A stretch of DNA of 64,000 nucleotides, taken from contig NZ_JIAN01000007.1 of the NCBI RefSeq assembly GCF_000688475.1, positions 1 to 64,000 of the forward strand, in the 5' to 3' direction. Origin of the DNA: Cellulomonas sp. URHE0023 (GTDB lineage Bacteria > Actinomycetota > Actinomycetes > Actinomycetales > Cellulomonadaceae). The first letter of the stretch is position 1. Every line of letters begins with the position of its first letter. A program made the translations under genes and the position numbers. This document shows positions 46,810-56,015 of this stretch, in pieces. The notes under the pieces were generated by a model. That model did no database searches and had not been told where the DNA came from. It saw only the letters and a list, made by a program, of their open reading frames with translations.

Positions 46810-47289
46810 CTACTCCGAGGACGTGTCGGTCACACGCACGACCTTGAGCGCATCCCGGTGCCAGATGTTCTCGGACAGGTACCGATCGGGCCGGGCGACG
46901 TAGCCCAGTCGGGCGTAGAAGCCGAGAGCCTGCTCCTGCGCGCTGAGCTCGACAGCCACCGTGCCGTCGACGCCGAAGCGCTCGAGCGCCGCCGCCTCGA
47001 GAGCGGCCATGAGCCGGGCTCCGACGCCCAGCCCGCGGGCCGCGGCACGGACCGCGACGCGGCCGATGTGCGCCGGCTCGCCGCTGTGGTGCGGCGGCAG
47101 GAGGCGGGCAGTGCCGAGCGCACTCCCGTCGTCGTCGAGCGCCACGACGTGCAGCGTGGCCGGGTCGTCGTCGAGCTCGTCCAGCTCGACCTCTGGGTCG
47201 ACGCCTTGCTCCCCCACGAAGACGGCCATCCGGATCTCGTTCATCGCGGTGCGCAGCTCATCGCTGTCCACGGGGACGACCCGGATCAC
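46810..47289 (-). CDS. GNAT family N-acetyltransferase
   Basis: A 159-aa acetyltransferase of the ElaA/YjcF-like type: EIRMAVFVGEQGVDPEVELDELDD, then the acetyl-CoA loop GRVAVRAAARGLGVGARLM (R/Q-x-x-G-x-G/A pattern), and GFYARLGYVARPDRYLSENIWH. Acceptor substrate unknown. The GTG at 47289 gives the shorter start; a GTG at 47307 is also in frame, and neither has a good ribosome site. Lies between dnaE and a dnaE-like remnant. Confidence 0.88.
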   Translation of the reverse strand: MIRVVPVDSDELRTAMNEIRMAVFVGEQGVDPEVELDELDDDPATLHVVALDDDGSALGTARLLPPHHSGEPAHIGRVAVRAAARGLGVGARLMAALEAAALERFGVDGTVAVELSAQEQALGFYARLGYVARPDRYLSENIWHRDALKVVRVTDTSSE

Positions 47290-47319
47290 GAGTGGCCGTC
47301 CGCGCACACGGCCAACCCC

Positions 47320-47411
47320 GCGCCCACGCCGTCCAGCACCGGGTGGGCAGCGTCGAGGTGGCCGTCGTCGGGTCCTCCAGCAGATGGCATGCGGGCGACC
47401 TTACGACGTCG
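47320..47411 (-). pseudogene. Decayed copy of the dnaE 5' end and upstream region
   Basis: Minus-strand 47320-47411 resembles 46680-46770, the dnaE start region. The upstream text GGTCGCCCGCATG matches GATCGCCCGCATG of dnaE, the first codons read MPSAGGPDDGHL against MAPAGGSDFVHL, and VLDG matches MLDG after a short deletion. The frame stops after about 33 codons, inside the GNAT start region. Identity by eye is about 80% over the best 40 bases. Probably a partial duplication or recombination scar. Confidence 0.55.
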
Positions 47412-47520
47412 GGCTGTCCGCGTCGGGCACGGGCCACAACCGCAAGGCGACGGTTTTCACCCGCGAGATCAGGACATACTGGTTGATTCCCGACCTTTAG
47501 GGCCGACAGTCTCGGTGGGA

Positions 47521-47540
47521 GCAGGGCGGCGTCGCCCTGC
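47521..47540 (+). promoter_or_regulatory. Hairpin in 5' UTR of first beta-helix gene
   Basis: GCAGGGCG, loop GCGT, CGCCCTGC: a perfect 8-bp stem ending 22 bases before the ATG. It may stabilise the mRNA or control translation. The preceding AT-richer stretch 47468-47490 probably holds the promoter, but I cannot assign boxes. Confidence 0.4.
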
Positions 47541-47562
47541 ACCAACCACAGGGGGCTCCGCA

Positions 47563-48720
47563 ATGCATGCCACGCCACCCCACGTCCGTCGCCCCCACGC
47601 TCCGCATGCGCTCGCGCGCGTGGCCGCCGCTCTTTCGGGCCTGACGCTCATGAGCGTCGCCGTGCTCGTCGCCAGCCCGGCGAGCGCAGCGCCGCCCCAA
47701 CCCACCTGCGGCTCGACGCTGACAGTCGACACAGCGCTCCAGGCCGACCTCTGGTGCGAGGACTCCAGCGGGCTGACGCTCGCACCAGGCGTCGACCTCA
47801 ACCTGCGTGGGCACACCCTGGGCTCGAGCAGCGGCGCGTTCGGTTTCGGCGTGGCGGTCCCCGCAGTGGGAGACACGACGATCCGCAACGGCACCCTGGC
47901 CGGCTGGGGAGCGGGCGTGACCAACTACGGCGTGCGAGGCGACCGAGGCGTCCTCGTCATCCAGAAGGTGGCATTCGTCAACAACGAGCTGGGCGTCGAC
48001 GCCTCCAGCGAGGACACGGGCTTCAACAACAAGCCCACAACCATCACCCGATCCTCGTTCACGGGCAGCGGGCGTTCCGGGATCCGCGCCGTCTACGCCG
48101 ACCTCACCGTCGACCACACGACGTTCACCGAGAACCAGACCGCGGTGTTCAGCGGCGCCGGCACCCTTCAGGTCACAGCCTCGCAGTTCGCGCGAAACGA
48201 CACGGGACTGAGCCTCACGGAGAACCACACGACGGTCGATCGCTCGACGTTCACGAGCAACCCTCACGCCGTGGTCACCAACCGCGAGAACTGGCTCGCG
48301 GTCACCGCCAGCCGCTTCACCGGCTCCGACGTCGCTGTCGACGTGAACGGCGCGGGATACGGAACCATCGACATCTCAGGGTCGACGTTCCTCGCCAACA
48401 CCACCGCCGTGATCCTGCCCCACTTCGGCGGATCACTCGTGAACAACACGTTCCGTGCCAACCACACGACCGTGACGCTGTCCGAGACCCCGGAGTCGGC
48501 GGTTCTCATCCAGGGCAACACCTTCCGGCTCAACGCCGACGGCCTCCTGCTCGAGAACGCCAACGCGCTCGTGAGCATCGGTGGCAACGAGGCGAGGCGC
48601 AACACGGGCTGGGGAATCAGTGCCCCCGGTGCGACTGACCTGGGCGGGGACACCGCCGCGGGCAACGGCAACGACCCGCAGTGCGTGGGAGTCGTGTGCG
48701 GGGCACCCCGGCAGTCGTGA
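47563..48720 (+). CDS. Secreted right-handed beta-helix protein, paralogue 1
   Basis: A 385-aa exported protein. Signal peptide to about residue 45 (LTLMSVAVLVASPASA|APPQ). Mature part starts with CGSTLTVDTALQADLWC (likely disulphide) and APGVDLNLRGHTLG, then consists of short repeats rich in ITRSSFTG, VTASQF, IDISGSTFLANTTAV and NNTFRAN, the pattern of pectate-lyase-like parallel beta-helices, ending in a cysteine pair PQCVGVVC. No carbohydrate-binding or anchor module and no clear catalytic residues. Could bind or modify a surface polysaccharide; function inferred only from fold. Confidence 0.8.
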   Translation: MHATPPHVRRPHAPHALARVAAALSGLTLMSVAVLVASPASAAPPQPTCGSTLTVDTALQADLWCEDSSGLTLAPGVDLNLRGHTLGSSSGAFGFGVAVPAVGDTTIRNGTLAGWGAGVTNYGVRGDRGVLVIQKVAFVNNELGVDASSEDTGFNNKPTTITRSSFTGSGRSGIRAVYADLTVDHTTFTENQTAVFSGAGTLQVTASQFARNDTGLSLTENHTTVDRSTFTSNPHAVVTNRENWLAVTASRFTGSDVAVDVNGAGYGTIDISGSTFLANTTAVILPHFGGSLVNNTFRANHTTVTLSETPESAVLIQGNTFRLNADGLLLENANALVSIGGNEARRNTGWGISAPGATDLGGDTAAGNGNDPQCVGVVCGAPRQS

Positions 48721-48820
48721 CCGGCGTCATCCGCCAGCACTCGCACCAGGGGCACCCGGTCCGCATCCTGACCCCGGCTCCGTTCGACAACCGCTCGAGA
48801 CGCACAACCCGGAGGTTCCC

Positions 48821-49906
48821 ATGCGCGTGACCACGATCGTCGCCTGCCTCGTGCTCTCGAGCTCGAGCATCCTCGTCGCGACCCCGGCGAGCGCGGATCC
48901 TCCACCTGCCTGCGGCTCGACGCTCACCGTCGACACCGTGCTGCGGGCCGACCTCGTCTGCGCCGGTCCGGGGCTGCTACTGGCGCCCGGCGTCGACCTC
49001 AACCTGAAGGGCCACACCGTGAAAGGGACAGCTGGCGGCGTCGGGGTGTCTGTCGCTTCCGCCGGCGACGCGACCGTGAAGAACGGCACACTGACCGGGT
49101 GGGACACCGCGTTGGGCGTCTATGCGGCCACCGACATGGGCCACGGTCCGCTCCACGTCGAGAAGGTGTCGTTCCGTGACAACGGCACCGGCCTGAATGC
49201 GTCCGACCCTGACAACGGGACCTTGCACACCAAGGACGTCACGATCACCGGCTCGACGTTCACCGGCAGCAGGGAGTTCGCGCTCGTCTCCGCCTTCCTT
49301 CCCGAGTTCGACATCAGCAGCACGACGTTCATGGACAACAGGACAGCCTTGTCCGGCGGAACCTCGACACTGACGAACACGCGCTTCGTGCGCAACGGTG
49401 TCGCGATCTCCGTGGCCGAGAGCCGCGCGACCGTCGTACGGTCGACGTTCATCGACAACCCCGTGGCTGTGGACGCCAGCTGGTTCTCCTTCGGCGAGCT
49501 CGCGATCACCGACAGCACGTTCACCGGGTCCGACGTGGCCGTCCGCAGCGAGACCGTTCACGCCGACATCTCGGGGTCGATGTTCGTCGGCAACACGACC
49601 GCCGTGACGATCGGCATCGCCGGGGCGACAGTCGTCGGGAACACGTTCCGCGCCAACGGCACGACCCTGCGGCTCGTCGAGGAGGAGTTCAGCCCCACCC
49701 TCGTGCAGGACAACACGTTCCGGCTCAACGGAGACGGTCTGGTGCTCGCCGTCACGTCGGGCAGCGTCGTGAGCGTCGGAGGCAACGACGCCCGCCGCAA
49801 CACGGGGTGGGGCATCAACGTCTCGGGCGTGAGCGACCTGGGAGGCAACACCGCGCGCGGTAACGGCAACGAGCCGCAGTGCGTCGGAGTGGTCTGCACG
49901 CCGTAG
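48821..49906 (+). CDS. Secreted right-handed beta-helix protein, paralogue 2
   Basis: A 361-aa tandem paralogue of the preceding gene. Signal peptide to ~26 (VATPASA|DPPP), then CGSTLTVDTVLRADLVC, APGVDLNLKGHT, repeats of the STFTGS and NTFRAN type, and the same ending NARGNGNEPQCVGVVC-like (here TARGNGNEPQCVGVVC). A strong GGAGG site precedes the ATG. The pair probably arose by gene duplication and shares a transcript with the first gene (100-base gap). Function unknown. Confidence 0.8.
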   Translation: MRVTTIVACLVLSSSSILVATPASADPPPACGSTLTVDTVLRADLVCAGPGLLLAPGVDLNLKGHTVKGTAGGVGVSVASAGDATVKNGTLTGWDTALGVYAATDMGHGPLHVEKVSFRDNGTGLNASDPDNGTLHTKDVTITGSTFTGSREFALVSAFLPEFDISSTTFMDNRTALSGGTSTLTNTRFVRNGVAISVAESRATVVRSTFIDNPVAVDASWFSFGELAITDSTFTGSDVAVRSETVHADISGSMFVGNTTAVTIGIAGATVVGNTFRANGTTLRLVEEEFSPTLVQDNTFRLNGDGLVLAVTSGSVVSVGGNDARRNTGWGINVSGVSDLGGNTARGNGNEPQCVGVVCTP

Positions 49907-49927
49907 CGCGCTCACCGCGTCGCATGG

Positions 49928-50866
49928 CTACGCGTAGCCGTCCTGGAGGGTTGCGAGCGCCCGCGCCAAGTCGTCCGGGTACTCACTCGTCAGCTCGAGC
50001 CAGTCACCGGTGCTCGGGTGGTGGAAGCCCAGTCGCATGGCGTGCAGCCACTGACGGGACAGTCCGGCGCGCGCGGAGAGCGTCGGGTCCGCGCCGTAGG
50101 TGATGTCGCCGACGCACGGGTGCCGCAAGGCCGCGAAGTGCACACGGATCTGGTGCGTGCGTCCTGTCTCCAGGTGCACCTCGACCAACGACGCGGCCGG
50201 CAGCATCTCGAGCACTTCGTAGTGCGTCACCGACGGCTTGCCGCCCGCGACGACCGCGAACTTCCAGTCCGAGCTCGGGTGACGTCCGATCGGCGCGTCG
50301 ATCGTGCCGGTCGTCGGCTCGGGATGACCCTGGACGAGCGCGTGGTAGACCTTCTCGACCGTGCGCTCCTTGAACGCCCGCTTGAGCACCGTGTAGGCGT
50401 GCTCGCTCTTGGCGACGACCATCAATCCCGACGTGCCCACGTCGAGCCGGTGCACGATGCCCTGCCGCTCAGCAGCTCCGGACGTCGAGATCCGGTAGCC
50501 GGTGGCCAGCAGTGCGCCGACGACGGTCGGGCCGGTCCAGCCCGGCGACGGGTGGGCGGCGACACCGACAGGCTTGTCGATGACGACCACGTCGTCGTCG
50601 TCGTACACGACCGTCATTCCCGGCACGGGCTCGGCGACGATCTCGATGGTTGCGGCGGGGGCGACGTCCGGGATCTCGACCTCGAGCCACCCGCCCGCCG
50701 CGAGTCGGTCGGACTTGCCGAGCTCCTTGCCGTCGAGGTGCACCCCGCCGGCCTCGGCGAGCTCAGCGGCGCGCGTGCGCGACAGACCCAGGAGGCGTGA
50801 CAACGCGGCGTCGACGCGTTCGCCCACGAGCCCGTCGGGCACGGGCATGGCGCGGGTCTCAGGCAT
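49928..50866 (-). CDS. rluD: RluD-family pseudouridine synthase
   Basis: Modifies uridines in 23S rRNA. The 312-aa product has an N-terminal S4 domain (~12-70, [20 protein letters not shown]), then the catalytic domain with [16 protein letters not shown] and the active-site Asp in [15 protein letters not shown], plus [12 protein letters not shown]. Start overlaps the lspA stop by 8 bases. Confidence 0.94.
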   Translation of the reverse strand: MPETRAMPVPDGLVGERVDAALSRLLGLSRTRAAELAEAGGVHLDGKELGKSDRLAAGGWLEVEIPDVAPAATIEIVAEPVPGMTVVYDDDDVVVIDKPVGVAAHPSPGWTGPTVVGALLATGYRISTSGAAERQGIVHRLDVGTSGLMVVAKSEHAYTVLKRAFKERTVEKVYHALVQGHPEPTTGTIDAPIGRHPSSDWKFAVVAGGKPSVTHYEVLEMLPAASLVEVHLETGRTHQIRVHFAALRHPCVGDITYGADPTLSARAGLSRQWLHAMRLGFHHPSTGDWLELTSEYPDDLARALATLQDGYA

Positions 50867-51566
50867 TCTGCTCTGTCGTGCTGTGCGAACCCTCGGTGAT
50901 CTCGGATGTCGATGTCGCCGAGGAACCGGGGTCGGTCACTGGCGGTTCGTCCTCCCCAGCCGCGGAGTCGACGTCTGCGTCGGCGTCGGCGACTGCGACT
51001 GCATCGTCGCTCGAGTCGTCCGAGGGCTCGTCGTGACCGTCCCGCGTCCCGTCGATGTGCACGCCGGTCGCCGCCAGGATGACGATCATGATCGCCGCGA
51101 CGACGATCGCGATGTCGGCGACGTTGCCGACGAACACGTTCCAGTAGGCGATGAAGTCGACCACCTCGCCTCGCGCGAACCCGGGCGCACGGAACAGTCG
51201 GTCTCCGAGGTTCCCGAGCGCCCCGCCGAGCAGCAGTCCGAGGGCGATCGCCCAGCCGCGTGACCCGATCCGTCGGCTGGCCCGGACGATGAAGACGATG
51301 ACCGCCACCGCGACGACCGTGAGGACCCAGGTCATCCCCGTGGCGATCGACAGGGCCGCGCCGGGGTTGAACACCAGCTGCAGGCCGAGCAGGTCACCGA
51401 CGAGGACGCGGCGCGCATGCTCCTCGAGGTTGTCCAGCGCCCACACCTTCGACAGCTGGTCGAGGACCAGCACGACGACCGTGATCGAGGAGAGCAGGAT
51501 CAGGAGCCGACGCCGGCGAGGGTTCGCCGACGGCGCGACAGCATGGTCGTCCGAGGTGGTGGGCAC
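50859..51566 (-). CDS. lspA: Lipoprotein signal peptidase with acidic C-terminal tail
   Basis: Aspartyl membrane protease (signal peptidase II) that cleaves prolipoproteins such as the trypsin-like lipoprotein in this window. The 235-aa product has four transmembrane helices and the conserved [24 protein letters not shown] and VVDFI...NVADIAI motifs carrying the catalytic Asp pair. The last ~65 residues are an Asp/Ser/Glu-rich hydrophilic tail ([20 protein letters not shown]). GTG start. Confidence 0.93.
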   Translation of the reverse strand: MPTTSDDHAVAPSANPRRRRLLILLSSITVVVLVLDQLSKVWALDNLEEHARRVLVGDLLGLQLVFNPGAALSIATGMTWVLTVVAVAVIVFIVRASRRIGSRGWAIALGLLLGGALGNLGDRLFRAPGFARGEVVDFIAYWNVFVGNVADIAIVVAAIMIVILAATGVHIDGTRDGHDEPSDDSSDDAVAVADADADVDSAAGEDEPPVTDPGSSATSTSEITEGSHSTTEQNA

Positions 51567-51586
51567 CGCAGGAGTCTACGTGCGCG

Positions 51587-52048
51587 TCAGCGACGTTCCT
51601 CGCGCTGCTTGCACTCGACGCAGAGGCTGGCCCTGGGGAACGCCTGCAGGCGCGCCTTGCCGACCGCGCGACCGCAGGACTCGCACGCCGCGAACGTGCC
51701 GTTGGCGATCCGCGCGAGTGCCCGCTGCGTCTGGGACAGCAGGTCGCGCGTGTTGTTCACGAGCGTCAGCTCCTGCTCCCGCTCGAGCGCAGACGAACCG
51801 GAGTCCGCCTGGTCGTCGCCCGCGCCGTCCCCGGAGTTGCGCAGCAGGTCCGACAGCTCGGCATCGGCCGCGGCGAGCTCGCTGGTCAGGCGGTCGATGT
51901 CGCTCGTGAGCTCTTCGGCGATGTCCTTGATCTCGCGTGCCGTCCACGCCTTCTCGCCGTCACGAACGGGGAGGCCCCGAACGATCTTGGCCAGGTCCTT
52001 GGCGTCGGAGGTCACGTCGATGGCGCTGAGTGCGTCGTTGATGGCCAC
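51587..52048 (-). CDS. DksA/TraR-family C4 zinc-finger protein
   Basis: A 153-aa regulator-like protein: helical N-terminus, a coiled-coil-like central part and a C-terminal zinc finger CESCGRAVGKARLQAFPRASLCVEC (C-x2-C-x17-C-x2-C). Related actinobacterial proteins bind RNA polymerase, but this one lacks a clear DxxDxA tip, so the role is uncertain. The GTG at 52048 is preceded by an AGGGGG run. Lies between divIVA and lspA, its usual place. Confidence 0.85.
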   Translation of the reverse strand: MAINDALSAIDVTSDAKDLAKIVRGLPVRDGEKAWTAREIKDIAEELTSDIDRLTSELAAADAELSDLLRNSGDGAGDDQADSGSSALEREQELTLVNNTRDLLSQTQRALARIANGTFAACESCGRAVGKARLQAFPRASLCVECKQREERR

Positions 52049-52106
52049 TGATGGGCCCCCTGTCCTCGAAGTCACGTGACTGTATGCGGGTGTCGGACCG
52101 GACACA

Positions 52107-52178
52107 ACACACCACGCCGGGTGAATCCTGGCACTCCGCTCATAGCGGACGCGCTGGACGAAACCCGGCGTGGTGTGT
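52107..52178 (-). repeat. Long inverted repeat with inner hairpin after divIVA
   Basis: Two perfect 16-base arms, ACACACCACGCCGGGT (52107-52122) and its complement (52163-52178), enclose 40 bases that contain a small hairpin CCGC-TCATA-GCGG (52136-52148). It starts 70 bases after the divIVA stop. It could be a terminator without T run, an RNA-processing element or a small palindromic repeat. Confidence 0.7.
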
Positions 52179-52248
52179 GACGGCGAACCCGACCTGACCT
52201 GTGGAGATACCTGTGGCGAACCTGTGACGCGAACCGGACGGGTGGCCG

Positions 52249-52932
52249 TCAGAGGTTCTGTGCGTCTCCGACGGGCTGCGGCTGGCCCGAGCGCGGCGGA
52301 AGCGCGTTGCCCCGGTTGTCGAGGTCGCCGAGCAGGTTCTCGAGGTAGCTCTTGAGGCGCGTGCGGTAGTCCCGCTCGAAGACCCGGAGCTCGTCGATCT
52401 TGCGCTCCAGGAGCGACCGCTCCTGCTCGAGCTGGCCGAGCGTGCGCTGCGACGTCTCCTCCGCCTCGCGAACGATGCGGTTCGCCTGGCTCTTGGCCTC
52501 GCCGACCAGTCGATCCGACTCCTCCTGGCCGCTGCGCACGTAGTCGTCGTGCAGCTTCTGGGCGAGTGCGAGCATGCCCGTGGCCGACTCCGGCTCGCTG
52601 CTGCGAGGAGCATCGGAGACGGGCGCGACGACGGGTGCCGGAGCAGCGACCGGGGCCGCGAGGACGGGCGCGGGCGCCGGGACCGGCTCCGGCGTGGGCT
52701 CGGGCTTCGGGGCGGGCGCTGCCTGCTGCGCACCTGCTCGGCTCAGCTCGGCGATCCGGCGCTCAGCCGCGGCAAGCTTGGTCTTGAGGTCCTCGTTCTC
52801 CCCCTGGAGGTCCCGGAGGGTGTTCACGACCTCGTCGAGGAAGTCGTCGACCTCGTCCTGGTCGTACCCCTCGCGGAACTTCGTGGCCTGGAACTTCTTG
52901 TTCAGGACCTCGTCTGCAGTCAGCAGCGCCAT
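52249..52932 (-). CDS. divIVA: DivIVA/Wag31 polar growth protein
   Basis: Coiled-coil protein marking negatively curved membrane and directing polar growth and septum sites. The 227-aa product starts with the lipid-binding domain (MALLTADEVLNKKFQATKFREGYDQDEVDDFLDEV), then a first coiled coil, a Pro/Ala linker (~75-120) and a second coiled coil (~125-205). The ATG at 52932 has AGAGG 8 bases upstream. Next to yggT-sepF-ftsZ as in other actinobacteria. Confidence 0.95.
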   Translation of the reverse strand: MALLTADEVLNKKFQATKFREGYDQDEVDDFLDEVVNTLRDLQGENEDLKTKLAAAERRIAELSRAGAQQAAPAPKPEPTPEPVPAPAPVLAAPVAAPAPVVAPVSDAPRSSEPESATGMLALAQKLHDDYVRSGQEESDRLVGEAKSQANRIVREAEETSQRTLGQLEQERSLLERKIDELRVFERDYRTRLKSYLENLLGDLDNRGNALPPRSGQPQPVGDAQNL

Positions 52933-53066
52933 CGTCGTCACCTCTGTCGGTAGAGCTTGTCGGTCGAGTCAGCCGGTCCGGCGGCAGTCCACCCGACCGC
53001 CACGGGCCACGGTATCGGAGAATGTCGTCGGCGCACGCCCCGACGACACGCCCACGGATGGGTGGT

Positions 53067-53351
53067 TCAGAGCGATCCGAAGACCCGCATCAGGATCAGG
53101 CACAGGATGAATACCACCATGAACGCCAGGTCCAGCTGGATCGAGCCGATGCGGATCGGCGGCAGAATCCGCCGCAGCGCCTTCAACGGCGGGTCCGTCA
53201 CCGAGTAGGTCACCTCGGCGACGACCAGCGCGAGACCCGTCGGATGCCACTCACGTGCGAAGAACTGGACCCAGTCCAGAACAAGACGAACGAGCAGGAT
53301 CAGGAAGAAGACCAGAACGACGAAGTACAGGACCGATCCGATGAGGTGCAC
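53067..53351 (-). CDS. YggT family membrane protein
   Basis: A 94-aa protein with two hydrophobic segments (LYFVVLVFFLILLVRLVLDWV and FMVVFILCLILMRVF) and the conserved VTYSVTDPPLKALRRILPP loop. YggT proteins lie beside sepF in actinobacteria, and a role in division is suspected. GTG start 3 bases after the sepF stop. Confidence 0.93.
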   Translation of the reverse strand: MHLIGSVLYFVVLVFFLILLVRLVLDWVQFFAREWHPTGLALVVAEVTYSVTDPPLKALRRILPPIRIGSIQLDLAFMVVFILCLILMRVFGSL

Positions 53352-53354
53352 GCG

Positions 53355-53852
53355 TCAGCTCTGGTCGTAGAAGCCCGTGCGCGCCGGCTGCTCGGCCGGA
53401 GCCGCAGTCTCTCCGGCCACCTCGACGTGTGCCGGCGACAGCAGGAAGACCTTGCTGGTCACACGCTCGATCGCGCCGTGCAGCCCGAAGATCAGACCCG
53501 CCGAGAAGTCGACCAGACGCTTGGCGTCGGCGTCGTCCATGTCCGTCAGGTTCATGATCACGGGCGTCCCCTCGCGGAACGCCTCACCGATCTTGCGCGC
53601 GTCGTTGTAGGAGCGCGGGTGGATCGTCGTGATCCGCCGCAGCTCTCCTGCGGGGGCGGGCGTGTGGACGTGCACGCTCGCCTGGGTCGGCACGGCCGAC
53701 CGGTTCGGACGGTGCAGCGGTGTGACCTGGGCCTCGTACTCGGTCGGCACGGCGACCTCCCCGTCGTCATAGTCTTCGACGTAATCCTCGTGCTCGGCCC
53801 TGTCATCGGCCAGGCCGAGGTACAGCATCGTCTTGCGCAGCGCTCCGGCCAT
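53355..53852 (-). CDS. sepF: Cell division protein SepF
   Basis: Membrane anchor and bundler of FtsZ, important in actinobacteria that lack FtsA. The 165-aa product has an N-terminal amphipathic helix ([14 protein letters not shown]), an acidic linker, and the SepF core ([52 protein letters not shown]). GGGAGG precedes the ATG. Confidence 0.96.
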   Translation of the reverse strand: MAGALRKTMLYLGLADDRAEHEDYVEDYDDGEVAVPTEYEAQVTPLHRPNRSAVPTQASVHVHTPAPAGELRRITTIHPRSYNDARKIGEAFREGTPVIMNLTDMDDADAKRLVDFSAGLIFGLHGAIERVTSKVFLLSPAHVEVAGETAAPAEQPARTGFYDQS

Positions 53853-53903
53853 CGCCTTGGCTCCCTCCCCGCATCTCTGCGGACCACCCCGGAGCCCGGC
53901 GCC

Positions 53904-53920
53904 CGACCCCGCAGGGGTCG
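53904..53920 (-). terminator. Short hairpin between pgeF and sepF
   Basis: CGACCCC-GCA-GGGGTCG, a perfect 7-bp stem, lies about 110 bases after the pgeF stop in the 178-base gap before sepF. It may attenuate or end the ftsZ-pgeF transcript. No T run follows. Confidence 0.35.
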
Positions 53921-54030
53921 CTAAGACGCTGATGGGCTCCCTCTGCCGGTCACGCTAGCAACGCGTGTGCGCCGATCGCGTAGCGACACGCCCGCTTGCA
54001 CGAGCGTTCGCCTCGTTCGGGTCCGGACGG

Positions 54031-54753
54031 TCACGCAACGGTGCGCACCACTCCCGCGAACCGCCCTGTGCGCGCGGAACGTCGATACGAGAACAGGTCG
54101 CCGTCCGTGTACGTGTCACGGTCGGAGGCGTACGCGACACGCACCCCCAGCCGGCGCAGGACCGCGCCGACGCCCGCCGGCAGGTCGAGCGCCGGAGTCC
54201 CCCACGACGTCGTCGCGAACGTCTCGGGCACCACAGCGACGACCTCGTCGCGAAGCTCGGCCGGAACCTCGTACGAGCGACCGCTGATCGCAGGGCCGAT
54301 GGCGGCGCGGATGTGCTCGACCTCCGCACCCGCGCCGGCCATCGCAGCCAGGGCAGACTCCAGAACACCGGACACCAGCCCCCGGCGGCCTGCGTGGACG
54401 GCCGCCACGACTCCCGCGGACGCATCGGCGAGCAGGACCGGGACGCAGTCCGCCACCAGGACGCCGACCGGGACGTCGGGCGACGTCGACACGAGAGCGT
54501 CGGCCTCCCCTGGGTCTAGGTCTGCCGGCCGCGACAGGACCACGACGCCGGTGCCGTGCACCTGGGTCGCGTAGACCACGGGTGCACCGACCCAGTCGTC
54601 GAGCACCTCGCGGTTGCGCGCAACGGTCGTCGGGTCGTCACCGACCGCGAGCCCGAGGTTGAGCGAGTCGTACGGCGCCGCGCTGAACCCACCGCGCCGG
54701 GAGGTGAAGCCTGCCCGGATGCCGTGACCGAGGTCGACGCCGTCGACGAGCAC
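54031..54753 (-). CDS. pgeF: PgeF/YlmD-family protein (polyphenol oxidase-like)
   Basis: A 240-aa protein of the former 'laccase-like' DUF152 family; members remove mis-attached amino acids from UDP-MurNAc or act on purine nucleosides. Metal-site motifs: TQVHGTGVV, VADCVPVLLAD and AAVHAGRRGLVSGVL (usual form HAGWRG; Trp replaced by Arg here). The GTG at 54753 lies 5 bases after the ftsZ stop. A place between ftsZ and sepF is typical of actinobacteria. Confidence 0.9.
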   Translation of the reverse strand: MLVDGVDLGHGIRAGFTSRRGGFSAAPYDSLNLGLAVGDDPTTVARNREVLDDWVGAPVVYATQVHGTGVVVLSRPADLDPGEADALVSTSPDVPVGVLVADCVPVLLADASAGVVAAVHAGRRGLVSGVLESALAAMAGAGAEVEHIRAAIGPAISGRSYEVPAELRDEVVAVVPETFATTSWGTPALDLPAGVGAVLRRLGVRVAYASDRDTYTDGDLFSYRRSARTGRFAGVVRTVA

Positions 54754-54758
54754 GCGAT

Positions 54759-56015
54759 CTACTTCAGGAAGTCCGGCACGTCCAGCTCGTCGCGCTCCCG
54801 GTCGCGGCGCGGCGCGTCCTCCGTGAAGATCCGCGGGACCTCGAGCGCACCGGTGATCGGCGTGGGCTCCGCCTCCGTCGAGAGGAACGCCGGCACTCCC
54901 GGCTGACCGGCCGTGCCTGCATAGGCGCCGACCGGGACCGGCAGCTCGTCGCGCTCGACGACCGGGCGGGGCGAGGGGACCTGGGCGGGCGTCGGGGCCG
55001 GGCGGGCAGCAGCGGCGGTGCTCCCCGAGACCTGACCCAGCGCGCGGGCATCGCGACGCACGGTCGGCGAGCCGCTGTCGAACCCGGCAGCGATGACCGT
55101 GACGCGCACCTCGTCTCCGAGCGCGTCGTCGATCACGGCTCCGAAGATGATGTTGGCCTCCGGGTGCGCAGCCTCCTGGACCAGACGGGCAGCCTCGTTG
55201 ATCTCGAACAGGCCGAGGTCCGAACCTCCCTGGATGGACAGGAGCACGCCGTGCGCGCCGTCGATGCTCGCCTCGAGCAGCGGTGATGAGATGGCCATCT
55301 CGGCCGCCTGCACCGCGCGGTCGTCGCCTCGGGCGAAGCCGATGCCCATCAGCGCCGAACCCGCACCCTGCATGACGGACTTCACGTCGGCGAAGTCCAG
55401 GTTGATCAGGCCGGGCGTGGTGATGAGGTCCGTGATCCCCTGGACGCCCGAGAGGAGCACCTGGTCGGCGGAGTGGAACGCGTCCAGAACCGAGACGGAC
55501 CGGTCCGAGATCTGCAGCAGTCGGTCGTTGGGGATGACGATCAGCGTGTCGACCTCGGCTCGCAGCGCCTCGATCCCCGAGTCGGCCTGCACCGAGCGGC
55601 GCCGGCCCTCGAACGTGAACGGCCGGGTCACGACGCCGATGGTCAGCGCTCCGAGCGAGCGGGCGATCCGGGCGACGACCGGGGCGCCACCGGTGCCGGT
55701 TCCGCCGCCCTCGCCAGCCGTCACGAACACCATGTCCGCACCGCGAAGGACGTCCTCGATCTCGTCCTTGTGATCCTCGGCGGCCTTCTTGCCGACCTCG
55801 GGGTCGGCGCCGGCACCGAGGCCGCGCGTGAGCTCGCGCCCGATGTCGAGCTTGACGTCCGCGTCCGACATGAGGAGCGCCTGCGCGTCCGTGTTGACGG
55901 CGATGAACTCGACACCCTTGAGGCCGACCTCGATCATGCGGTTGACGGCGTTGACGCCGCCACCTCCGATGCCGACGACCTTGATGACCGCCAGGTAGTT
56001 CTGCGGAGCTGCCAC
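54759..56015 (-). CDS. ftsZ: Cell division protein FtsZ
   Basis: Tubulin-like GTPase forming the Z ring. The 418-aa product has [16 protein letters not shown], the GTP signature [10 protein letters not shown], the T7-loop region and a Pro/Ala-rich linker, ending in the conserved C-terminal peptide [10 protein letters not shown] that binds SepF and other partners. The GTG at 56015 has GAGAGG upstream; the upstream in-frame extension is leader sequence. A dedicated promoter with an operator-like palindrome lies 120-165 bases upstream. Confidence 0.97.
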   Translation of the reverse strand: MAAPQNYLAVIKVVGIGGGGVNAVNRMIEVGLKGVEFIAVNTDAQALLMSDADVKLDIGRELTRGLGAGADPEVGKKAAEDHKDEIEDVLRGADMVFVTAGEGGGTGTGGAPVVARIARSLGALTIGVVTRPFTFEGRRRSVQADSGIEALRAEVDTLIVIPNDRLLQISDRSVSVLDAFHSADQVLLSGVQGITDLITTPGLINLDFADVKSVMQGAGSALMGIGFARGDDRAVQAAEMAISSPLLEASIDGAHGVLLSIQGGSDLGLFEINEAARLVQEAAHPEANIIFGAVIDDALGDEVRVTVIAAGFDSGSPTVRRDARALGQVSGSTAAAARPAPTPAQVPSPRPVVERDELPVPVGAYAGTAGQPGVPAFLSTEAEPTPITGALEVPRIFTEDAPRRDRERDELDVPDFLK

